Of a DNA stretch of 64,000 bases, positions 25,128 to 41,290 are shown one piece after another. The translations under genes and the position numbers were made by a program. Positions within the stretch are counted from its first letter, which is position 1. Each line of letters starts with the position of its first letter. The notes under the pieces were generated by a model that saw only the letters and a list, made by a program, of their open reading frames with translations, searched no databases and was not told the origin of the DNA. Location: the NCBI RefSeq assembly GCF_027943255.1, contig NC_072895.1, positions 71,984,001-72,048,000 on the forward strand. Direction: 5' to 3'. This DNA is from Anastrepha obliqua. Its lineage: Eukaryota; Arthropoda; Insecta; Diptera; Tephritidae.

Positions 25128-27403
25128 ATGCAATTATGTCAATTGCCACTGGAATTACCGGTGATAAAAGTATATATTGTTACAATGCTTTTGAAGAAGG
25201 TTTAAAAGTTATGAAGAAAATCGAAGGGAAAAATGTACGCGAATTGAAGTTTTTAAGGAAAGATAAAATAAATTCTCTATTGGCTAAAAATAATAAAATT
25301 AAAATTCATAAAAATTTTATTCCCGTTGATCCATTGTTGCTGTTTCAACGTATTTGTGTGTTGAAAAAAACAGATGATGAACTAAAAACTTATATGAATT
25401 ATGAACTGGCACCATATCCACTTGCTCTGTTTGAAGATGGCCAAATGCGAAAGACAAAAAAATCAACTTTCTACGAATTATTCCCACAAATTCAGATTAA
25501 TTTGAAAAGCTTAGAAAATGTTCATTATGTTATTGATGGAGGCAAGTTGTTATATCGTTGCAAATGGCAATTAAATGAAACATTCAAAATGATATGCGAA
25601 CATTACGTAAGATATTTGAGGAATAATTATAATAACGCATACGTGGTATTTGATGGATATAAGAAGGACGGTATTAAATCTGCTGAAAGGAATCGTCGCG
25701 CACTAAAAAATATAAGTACAGATATTGAATTTGATGAAAATATGCCTTTAAAAATCGCTCAAGATAAATTTCTAACGAATAAAAAAATAAATCTCGCCTA
25801 ATCGAAATGTTAAGAATAAAATTAGCTGATAACAATATTTTTACATGCCAAGCGGAAAGCGATGCAGATAAATTAATTGTTGATACAGCAATTAGTTTAG
25901 AATCTCAAAATATTGTTGTAATTTCTGAGACATTGACGTCTTGGTTGTGTTAAGGGGTTAGGGGTAGTCAGAGGCCCGAAAAAATGATGATTTTCACGAA
26001 TTTTTTTTTGCTACTTAATTAATTTATTTAACAAAAATAAAAACATAGCATAAAAACATCATGTTTTAACTTGACTTCACCAAAATTTCAAAAAAAAGAA
26101 ATTAATAATTGCAAAAGTTATCGCTGTTTGTGTGAAGCCCGTTTCTCCAGAAGTCCCTTGCGGTGAACATCACAAGTCCTTGCAGATTCATCTAAAACCA
26201 ATCGGATGAGAAAAATTATTTTTATTGATAGATAATCTCGAGCCGGATCGAAGCTTTTTTTTTCAAAATGAACAAAATGGCGGCCTCAGAAAATTTTTTC
26301 CAGATTTTAGAAAAAAAAACCAACAGTTAATTGTTAAAAAAAATCGAAATTTAAAAAAAAAAAAATCCTTCGATCAGGCACAAATTTTTTATGTTTTTCA
26401 AAAGCTGTATAAATTTTATTGAAATCTACGTAGCGGTTTTTAAGTTACAGTGTTCACCAGTTTGAAAAACATAGTTTTGAGAAAAACGCATTTAAAGTTT
26501 TGCTATCGGCTCCGGAGCGGCCGAGCGCCCTTTGTTAATTGTTGAATAACTTGAAAAGTATTTGTCGGATTCACTTCAAATTTTTACACAATATTTTTAA
26601 AACATTATACTTTAAGAAAATGCAAAAAACAAAAAATCGATTTTTTGAAAATTCTGACTACCCCTAACCCCTTAACGGCATTGGCGTCTACTGATCGTGA
26701 AATATATTTTTTAAAACCATCCCGAGGCAAAGTTAACCAACAAATATTTTCATCGAAAAGTTTAGAAAAATCTTTACCAGCATATAAAGAACATGTTCTA
26801 TTTTTACATGCTTTCACGGGCTGTGATACTACTTCTGCGTTTTACAACAAAGGAAAATTTAAGTTTATCAAAAATTTTGAGAAGCGGAATGATCTACATG
26901 ACTCAGCAGCAGTATTTAAAAATGTACATGAAGATGCAAATAATATATTTCAAGCTGGTATTACATGTATTTTGGGACTGTATGGTGCTTCGGCAAAAAT
27001 GACAGATTTGAATACATTCAGGTCCAATTCCTTCATCAAAGCAACTGGCAAAGACACAAGTGTTCTTTTATCTGCGTTACCTCCCACATCTGATGCAGCA
27101 TTTGAACACTTAAAACGGGTTTACCTACAAATCCAGATGTGGTTAGGGAATGATTTAATCATCGAAAATTGGGGATGGAACTATTCCAATAATACCTATC
27201 ATCCAATATTTCCGAATCAATTACCTGCTCCGGAAAATTTATTAAAAATGTTATTTTGTAATTGCAAAAAAGGATGTGGAGCTGCATGCGGATGCCGAAA
27301 AAGTGGATTATACTGCAGTGTAGCATGCCTACAGTGCAACGACGACAGCTTTCTAAATGTAGCGCCTATGATTAACATCAGTGAAATTGAAGATGATATT
27401 TGA
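24279..27403 (+). pseudogene. PIN/XPG-like nuclease with C-terminal CXC cysteine cluster, broken
   Basis: Joined across its lesions, the frame gives a protein of roughly 800 residues. The N-terminal third (AGSGIKEVLSTIYAENTIDH; MGDWNLHLHSTELMIPLFDA; GHFPYAKAAQIYLQDM) matches a family of uncharacterised arthropod proteins I recall. The middle has the acidic pattern of a PIN/FEN-like nuclease: VIDGGKLLYRCKW, YVVFDGYKKDG, AESDADKLIVDTA, and a decayed ED.DVLVV strand. Then TGCDTTSAFY, LPPTSDAAFEHLKRVYLQI and WGWN follow. The end has CNCKKGCGAACGCRKSGLYC plus more Cys, like a Tesmin/TSO1 CXC half. Lesions are a stop at 24471, a 10-T frameshift near 24845, a stop near 24909, a 7-A frameshift near 25786, a 1-nt loss near 25930 and the MITE at 25954-26671. 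Confidence 0.82.
25954..26671. mobile_element. piggyBac-type MITE inside the nuclease gene
   Basis: 718 bp with TTAA on both sides (25950-25953 and 26672-26675) and perfect 19-bp inverted ends GGGGTTAGGGGTAGTCAGA. It is AT-rich inside with no transposase. Removing it together with one TTAA rejoins the host frame (…VLVV-LTALASTDREIYF), so it inserted into a once-coding sequence. The ends differ from the piggyBac at 9321-10992, so another piggyBac lineage moved it. Confidence 0.92.
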
Positions 27404-27809
27404 AAAAATGTAAATTTTTGAATAGACAAATTTTTTTGTTAATTCATTTTTTTCTTTTAAATAGTCATAATTTTTTTGTTTTTAATAATTAATTCGATTT
27501 TACTTTTATGCTATATTATAATAACAGAAAACAATTTTTTATTTTTTTTTGTATGCTAATTATTTAAATAAACGAATGGTTTACATAATATTTTTTTTTT
27601 AACATTTAATTATCCATAATCTATTTATTTTTTCATTTGCTTCCACTTCTGTTACAAAAACAATAAATTCTACAACGTTATTTGCATTATAGCACATAAG
27701 TTATTGCAATCATAAATTTTTGCTATTTAAAAATCAAATGCACAACTTTTAAATAGGTAGAGATTATTATTTATGTTATTCACAACACATTTTCGCAAAG
27801 ATAATTTAA

Positions 27810-27871
27810 TTTCATCTAGTCCCTGAGACATCCTAGGTTTTAACGTTTTTAACGCTCCAGACACTCCACTA
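27810..27871 (-). repeat. Right terminal inverted repeat of the Academ-like element
   Basis: Inverted, it matches the left end at 22863-22911 and at 23996-24044: 13 of the first 15 bases, then 23 of 29 after a gap of about 12 bp. Confidence 0.8.
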
Positions 27872-28336
27872 AAATCCGAGCTCGCAGTTTTCACTGCCTG
27901 GTTGTTGTATCTATCTTACATCTTTTTCTCATTAACATACTGTCAATGCATGAATGGAAATTATTTTTTATATTCGCGCTCCATATTCAGTAAAATATAA
28001 AATTTCTGTATTCTATATGCATATATACATATGTATTTGTATGAGTATGTGTGGAATACACTCTCATACGTGCATAGTTTTGTAAGAAGAAAACCTAATT
28101 TCCTGCGAAAGATCTGTTCTTTATGTCATAGAAACTGTCGTATGTGTTTGTGGGTGCGTATATTGGGATACAAAATATAACAGGGTAATATAAAAATATA
28201 ATATAATTTATATATGAATGATGACGAAGTTAAATTTATTTGTCAATAACTTAAATTTACTATAAAAAAATGTATTTGAAAATTCAAATATTCGAAAGCA
28301 CACATTGATTCTCACTCTTGAAAAATATTTTTTGGC
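27872..28336. other. Non-coding flank
   Basis: AT-rich DNA with (TATG/ATAC) simple repeats near 28020-28060; nothing else seen. Confidence 0.45.
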
Positions 28337-28720
28337 TAGAAACTACGAGTTTCGAGGGGAAGTAATGGGGTCCCCGTGGCAGCGCCCTTTACCGCCGTAA
28401 GGCCACAGTTTCTCCCGAAGGCGGTCAGGTATTCGAGAGGGAAACTCCGTTCGCGGTACACATGTTTCAGTTGCCTGCACCATTCAGCCCTCGGCACGAT
28501 TCCAAGAACACCTTGGCTAGCGAATGTGTTGGTACGGTGCTCTCCGTATAGATGATGGGACGAACAGCACACGTGCCGTTTCGCGAATGGGTTATTCGCC
28601 AATCCCTATACGGAGCTTCCCTCTTAGTTCATGGTGGGTCAAATTCCTAAATAGAATCTAACCTCCATTTAAGTCGCTTCCCCGCGCTAAGGAGACCAAC
28701 CATTCAATTTTAGTACAACG
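28337..28720. other. GC-rich unclassified fragment with nested inverted repeats
   Basis: About 380 bp of distinctly higher GC than either flank. It contains an outer 10-bp inverted pair CTCCGTATAG (28542-28551) and CTATACGGAG (28606-28615). Inside are AACAGCAC (28563-28570) with GTGCCGTT (28573-28580), and GCGAAT (28583-28588) with ATTCGC (28594-28599). A minus-strand 88-codon frame spans 28336-28602 but has no family I recognise. It is most likely a piece of a transposable element, with a structured untranslated end possible. Confidence 0.5.
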
Positions 28721-28830
28721 AAGTATAAAGTTGAAGTTGCTCAAAAATCGCGTTGATTTTTGGCAATTTTTTTTGCGAACGATGTTGAGCATTAGCTTCC
28801 ATATAAAAGACTTCCGAACATGTCAAGTGG
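28703..28830 (+). repeat. Dispersed AT-rich repeat, copy B
   Basis: 'ttttagtacaacgaagtataaagttgaag ... gctcaaaaatcgcgttgattttt ... gatgttgagcatta.cttccatataaaagacttccgaa' is shared with 33865-33980 and, more distantly, 13713-13830 and 2140-2225. Confidence 0.65.
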
Positions 28831-30346
28831 ATTTGAGTGAAAGTCTTCTATGCCAGTCGTCGTATAAGTGTAAACACGTATTCCCTTTTAAGTGCTCTAC
28901 CAAAAGAGAAAAATTTTAAACAAATAAATCTGACTCAACTTTCATTATAAAACTTACATAAATGTGTATGTAAAAAGTGAAACTTTTACTTTTTAAATTT
29001 ATATGCGTTATAACAGATATTTTTGTCATGTAAATCCACTTAGAAACAAAAAAGATATTAAAAAATTAGTTCTAAACAACCTTGCAGCAAATAATAAAAA
29101 TGAATGCTATAAAGGTAAATACTGTGTATGCCCATACTTAACATATTAAATCAAATTACAATAGCAACTTGTGAAGAAGCATTTGAAACGCTACTTACAT
29201 GGCTATTCCCATTGTCTGGGGCAATAAAAAGTAAATAATACCCACAATGTAGACAGTAATGATTTTTCATGCACAAATTCGTGTTAGTGTATAATTTTTT
29301 GGACCGTAAACAATTAGCATTTGCTGAAAAATAAATAGTAAAAGCAAGCGTTTAAAAATTTAATTCTGATATCAATTTTCAGCAACTGATAGTTGTAAGG
29401 TAAAATGTTATCAGTTGCTAAATATCGATAGTACCCCGAAGTAGACGACCATAATTTTTTTACCGACCAACACAGCAACGTGGAAAAATTTACATCTGCA
29501 TCCAATTTTTTTTCGATGCTAACAACGACGATAAGCTGGCAACTAACACGAACCTGTGTTATGTACTCATGCATAAAAATACATGTATGCATATATATAT
29601 ATGTACATGTGTATATATAGTTTCATATCTATAAGTTTGGCTTATTTTTCTATTGGCATTCAGTAATTTACGCTGCCAATTTATGTCTAATAAAAATTAC
29701 CAGCAATCAATTGCAGTTGACTGTTGCCCGCCACTGTTACTGGTTTTACATAAATTTAGCTACCGGTGTTGCTTATAGTACAACTGCGGTGGCTTAGTGC
29801 TTTAGAGTGGCTGTTAATTTGTTGCCCCTTTTTTTGGCGGCACGACAATCATGACTTTCATAAATTATTTAGTTGATAAAAATGTTTGCTATATCAGAAT
29901 TAGTTGTTTGTGTTGTTGTAGTTGTTTTTTTATACAATTCGGCAGTATACGTATGTGGCTTTACACTTCATACACTTCAGATATCTTACAGGTATTAAGC
30001 ATATTTTGTGAGGCTGTACACAACTGCTTGTAACTGAAATTTCTGCCGACACTGGGAGCAAAACAAAAAAAGCAAAAATCAATTAGAAAAACCGTAACAA
30101 CAAAACAATGAAAAATAAAGAAAGAGTGTCGTACATTTGAGAAGATTTTCATATTAAGGTCAATGTTAATGTTATGACAAAGCAGTTTGAAAAGCGCCTG
30201 TAATGGTGCTTTTAATTTTTTTTATTACTTATTTTGTATATTTTCATTTTCATTAACCAGGCCAAGAAAAGAAAGAAAAAAATCATTGCACTTATGCGCT
30301 GTTTTTAATAAAAATTAAGTACAATTGGTGTTGATTTTTTAGACAT
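28831..30346. other. AT-rich non-coding DNA
   Basis: No supported gene; microsatellite (TA/TATG) near 29586-29622. Confidence 0.45.
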
Positions 30347-31665
30347 ATGCTTAGATCTCACGAGGAATGTCATGCTGCCGCAGAAAGAAAGGATGCCGCC
30401 TATAGAGTCACGCTGCGATCGGGCGCAACGCGAGCCATGTGGGATCGCTACAGAGAACTAAAAAAAGAAGAGAAACGTATTATTCGAAAGAAGAAACGAG
30501 AGGTCGAAATACGTGAGTGCGAGGGGCTTGAGATGCTGGCCAAGAGAAACAACGCCGGAAAATTCTACCAGAAAGTTTGGCGGCTCACAGAAACTTTTAA
30601 GACCCGGGCGTTTTCCTGTAAGAACAAAGACGACGATCTGGCATACAGAGCAGTCTTAAATTAAGGAGAGAACACTTCTCGAACCTGTTAAACAGTGATA
30701 GCTGCAAAATATGGTCGGATGAAAGCATGCTTGCCGATTGGAAATTAAGTGGGCTCTGCCCAATCCATAAGAAGGGCGATCCTGAAATCTGTGCCAATTA
30801 CCGCGGGATTAGTCTTCTAAATATCGCCTATAAGGTTCTAGCCAGCGTATTGTGTGAAAGTCTGAAGCCCACCGTCAACCAACTGATCGGAACTTATCAG
30901 TGTGGCTTTACACCTGGAAAGTCTACCATCGACCAAATATTCACAATACGCCAAATCTTGTAAAATACTCATGAAAGGAGAATCGACACACACCATCTTT
31001 TCGTTGTTTTCAAAGCCGCATCCTTTCAGAATTGGGAAGGACCTCTCCGAGCCGTTTGGCGTATGCCCATGATATTGACATATTCGGACTTAACAATCGC
31101 GCTGTTAGTTCTGCCTTCTCCAAATTGAATAAAGAGGGAAAGCGAATGGGTCTGGTGGTGAAGGAGGACAAAACGACGTATCTCCTGCCTTCAAACAAAC
31201 AGTGGGCGCACTCGCGTATCGGCACCCACGTCACTGTTGACAGTTATAATTTCGAGGTTTTAAAAGACTTCGTTTATTTAGGTACCAGCATTAACACCTA
31301 TAATAATGTCAGCCTTGAAATCCAACGTAGAATCTCTCTTGCCAACAAGTGCTACTTTGGACTAAGTAGGCAACTGAGTAGTAAAGTCCTCTCTCGACGA
31401 ACAAAACTAACACTCTACAAGGTTCTTATCATGCCCGTCCTAACGTATGGCGCAGAAGCGTGGACGCGTGACAACATCCGATGAAGCGACGCTTAGAGTG
31501 TTTGAGAAAAAGATTCTGCGTAAGATTTTTGGACCTTTGCACAATGGCAACGGCGAATATCGCAGGCGGTGGAACGATGAGCTGTATGAGCTTTACGACG
31601 ACATAGAGATAGCGCAGCGAATAAAGATCCAGCGGCTATGCTGGCTGGGTCATGTCCGAATGTAC
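30347..31665 (+). mobile_element. RTE-like non-LTR retrotransposon, deleted copy
   Basis: Three fragments in order match a common insect LINE ORF. First, a charged helical pre-RT segment (RSGATRAMWDRYRELKKEEK) at 30347-30660. Second, fingers/palm (CPIHKKGDPEICANYRGISL, YQCGFTPGKSTIDQI) at 30720-30960. Third, palm-to-thumb from 31032 (VSLEIQRRISLANKCYFGLS, SRRTKLTLYKVLIMPVLTYG) running to WLGHV at about 31660. About 90 residues are missing near 30690, and most of the palm is missing near 31010. The catalytic box reads AYAHDID instead of YADD, so the copy is inactive apart from its deletions. RTE clade is my recollection and is not proven. Confidence 0.82.
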
Positions 31666-33277
31666 ATTCCACATACCCTACCACAATTCGGGTAGTTTTT
31701 CTTTATTCTATTACGGAGCTCAGCAAGAACATGAATTCCTGCAGGCTCACTATTTCTTTACTAGTTTGTTTACAGAAGCGAGGGGGGGGCTGCATGCGAA
31801 AAATCAACCTTCTGGCTAAACAGCTACCAATTTTGCCGCTGCGTTTCAAGCATGCCTATTTTCTCTAAAGCACCTGGTATATTTAGGCTACTTATTAGTA
31901 TATTTTTCATTTTGCTCATTTTCTTGCACGTCTTCTAAAACTCACATACATACATGCTGGCCATTTTTCAAGCACATATTAACTGTGCTCAGTTTTTTCG
32001 CTTTCGAATTTTGATAGAGGTTCCGACCATATTTCATTAATGACCACATTTACTGTTTGCTATTCCTCAGTATGTACTATATGCAGACATGACTACAAAC
32101 AAATGTATGAAAAAAATATGATAAATAAATAAAGTCGTTAGCCGCTTGTGCATGAAAAGCAAACTTATTTGCATATTGCACATATTTTTAGATTCGATAA
32201 TTAAAATTCAATTATATTATTTTCTACTTGACAATTTTTAATGCCGAGGTGTTTTTAGTAATCAATTTCGATTTCTATTATTTATAAAACATATTTATAA
32301 AATGTTAAGCTGAGCTTCTCCCCTAACTTGTGATGCGTGTCTTGATTTTGTCCTACAAATGGAGGGATCTATCCAACGGCATTGTCGGTGGATTACTTCG
32401 AAAGTTATTTTTTTATTTCGCACTGTTTCTGCAACACAACATCCATCGGTTGTACGCTTTCAATATTTCGATATTACTGCACATACACATTGAATTCCTG
32501 CTTCCTTTAAGTCGCGAAATAGCGAATAATGTAGAGAAAACCTAATCGTTGGTGCATCCTTTACATTTAGCCACCAATATGTTTACCTATTATTTCTTAT
32601 TAGTCATAAATTGTTTGATACAGGTCGTAAGTGTCATATTATTGTATTGTCGTAAACAGCTAAAAATACGTAAAGTAAATTAATAAAAAATTTATAAAGT
32701 AAATTATATTATGAATTTTCACACAGTTAAAAAGTAGTTGGTTATAAGTTATTTGATCGTTAAAAACATAAGACAACACGACACCTTGTAAACCACCCTG
32801 TTTTTACATACCACTTCACGTGAATTCAATGATATTTGGTTAATCCTGGAACAAATAAGCTTTGAAGAATTTGTCCAGTAATTGAAAAATTATAAGAGGA
32901 CTAAGTATATGAGAACAAAAAGCAGCTCGGAATGCTAAAAGGAGGCCGAGTTGCCTGAAAATGATTAAAACATTCGCATAGATACTGTCCGTAACAGTAT
33001 AAGTGTACTTGCATATGTGTATTTTTATGTGCATGCTCTTGACGCAGCTGTGAAAATCAAATTTTCGCATGGTTTTCATACGAAATTACGTCATCATTGC
33101 CAGCCGCATTTTCTTACGCTTCATTATCGCCGTCACAACAAAGCTATTAACATCTTTTATTACCCCACACTTGACCATCATCCGTGCTCGGTTATTATGC
33201 ATTCGCTGTCATGCCACTCATGACTTATTGCATCACAACAGAGCTTATCTTGATACTATTTATATATATATTGTATA
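31666..33277. other. AT-rich non-coding DNA
   Basis: No gene recognised; a short G-run (31780-31787) and many A/T runs. Confidence 0.45.
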
Positions 33278-33279
33278 TA

Positions 33280-33639
33280 CAGGGTTGGCCATATTAAACT
33301 GACCCATTGAGTAACCCTATAACTTTTTACTGTAATTTGAAATCTAAGGTTTACGTCAACAAGCCAAAGACACTAGACGCACTTAAGGCCAATATCCGAC
33401 GGGAAATAGCCGCCATATCGGCCGAGACGCTGGCCAAAACTATGGAAAACGCCGAAAAACGGGCACATTACGCTATACGAGCTAAGGGCGACCACTTGCG
33501 CGATATCATATTCAAAAAGTGATGTAAACGAATCTCCTTGAACTAAATTAAATGTTTTTCACAATGAAACACAAAAAAATGTTTATTTTTCCATATTTTT
33601 TTAATAATCACATGGGTCAGTTTAAGATGGCCAACCCTG
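33280..33639 (+). mobile_element. 360-bp mariner deletion derivative
   Basis: TA on both sides (33278-33279 and 33640-33641). The ends CAGGGTTGGCCATATTAAAC and their inverse match over about 28 bp with one change. The interior keeps only the C-terminal end of a mariner transposase: LKSKVYVNKPKTLDALKANI, then an alanine-rich helix and GDHLRDIIF, ending in TGA at 33520-33522. The catalytic core is deleted. It is a non-autonomous, MITE-sized derivative. Confidence 0.92.
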
Positions 33640-33689
33640 TACATACAATTATGGTCACATAATTCAGTCAGCTCTTACAATATTCGCAA

Positions 33690-34045
33690 TATTTTTCATG
33701 TTTTATTGTTTTCTTTAAATTTCTATAAAAATATAGTTAATTGTACGAGTATAACAGAAGCCTTATAAATCAAAATTCACAAAAATTCAAAAAATTTCAA
33801 AAAAATATCAACTTTTAATAAGAATTTTTAGAAAACTGAATATGTAGTTTTATAGCCCATGCCATTTTAGTATAACAAAGTGAAAGCTTGAACTCGTTCA
33901 AGAATCGCGTTGATTTTTGAAATTTTTTTTTCGAATGCGATGTTGAGAATTTTCTGGATGTTTGAAGTCTTTTATAAGAAAAAAATATGCAAAAAATGCT
34001 TGGTAAAATCAACGCGATTTTTGAGCGACTTCAAACTTTGAATTT
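33690..34045. repeat. Foldback copy of the dispersed AT-rich repeat
   Basis: The arm at about 33876-33920 (gtgaaagcttgaactcg..caagaatcgcgttgatttt) recurs inverted at about 34000-34040 (aaatcaacgcgatttttgagcgacttcaaac). The upstream part (33760-33860) matches 13615-13720. The inverted arrangement suggests a MITE or two head-to-head copies. Confidence 0.6.
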
Positions 34046-34392
34046 AAAACCCAAATTAAGTAAAGTCAACTATCAAAACATTTGTCTTAAAACACTTTAA
34101 AATCTGAGCACAGTGCAATTTTTTGAAATTTGTACTTTGATTTGATTGATAAGGTTGTATATATAACATGAAATTTATATTTATAGAAAATTAACTGAAA
34201 AAATGTGGCACGATACGAATGTTGCAACAAAGCGACTTAATTATGTGCCTATTAGTGTGTATATGAACACATTTATATTGAATTTTTTTTGGATTTCGCG
34301 GTCGGCTTGTGATTGCATTTCCTTGTCGAACGGTATCTTCTTCTTATTAGCAATTTATGATTTAATATTTTTTTTTTTCGATTTCTTTACAG

Positions 34393-40782
<6,390 letters not shown>

Positions 40783-41290
40783 TAAATGCTTTACACTTCC
40801 AGCAGCACGTCTCACATTAGCGATAATATAAAAAAACAACATATACTACAACATAGTAATTGCCAACGCCACAGGAACAACAACATCCACAATAATATAC
40901 ACAACAACACTAATAAGATGAGTCGCAGCAGTAGCAGTATGTTGCCAATTGGCGCAGCAGCGCCAGCAACAGCAGTAGCAACAACCTCAACATCAACTAC
41001 GACAAATACAACTGCAAAGATGACAACAAAAGCGACAACGTCGATAGCCAATAAAGCTGCAGCCGATGGTGCCAAGTCGTTACAGGTAGCAAGAACAATA
41101 ACAACACCAGTCAAGCCAATACCTAAGTTGCGTCACGTGACGACAAGCAAAAGCAACAATCGGCATATCAGCAAAACAAAGCAAAGCAACTCGAAGCATC
41201 TTCCCAAATCGGACAATTAAGACTAAATTTTTCATGACACTCATTTAAAAATGGTTAAATGAAATATAAGAAAAAATAAATAAATACTAA
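40783..41290 (+). other. Src42A: Src42A 3' UTR, proximal part
   Basis: Directly after the double stop TGA-TAA the same frame stays open from 40786 to 41220. It is low complexity (Asn, Thr, Ser, Ala, Lys from CAA/AAC/ACA repeats), the usual look of a fly 3' UTR with triplet repeats. AATAAATAAATA at 41274-41285 is a possible polyadenylation signal. Other AATAAA copies at about 41690 and 41765 allow a longer UTR. Confidence 0.6.

Larger units (their letters stand above)
22863..27871 (+). mobile_element. TIR transposon encoding a PIN/XPG-like nuclease plus CXC protein (Academ-like)
   Basis: The left end reads TAGTGGAGTGCCCGG and the right end, inverted, TAGTGGAGTGTCTGG. After a gap of about 12 bp the arms match again over 29 bp with six differences (ggat.tct.agggact..atgaa). 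The first terminus is at 22863, an identical second left terminus at 23996, and the right terminus at 27871. AAA flanks both sides (22860-22862 and 27872-27874), a possible 3-bp target duplication. The cargo is one long broken gene (24279-27403) plus a duplicated 5' part (23146-23994). A TTAA MITE (25954-26671) is inserted in it. XPG-type nuclease, CXC-like cysteines and 3-4-bp duplications are what I recall for the Academ superfamily. That label is inference. Confidence 0.75.

Noticed and set aside
40812..41114. 100-codon hydrophobic minus-strand ORF
   Set aside because: Antisense of the triplet-rich Src42A 3' UTR; Val/Ala/Leu content follows from reversed CAA/GCA-type repeats.
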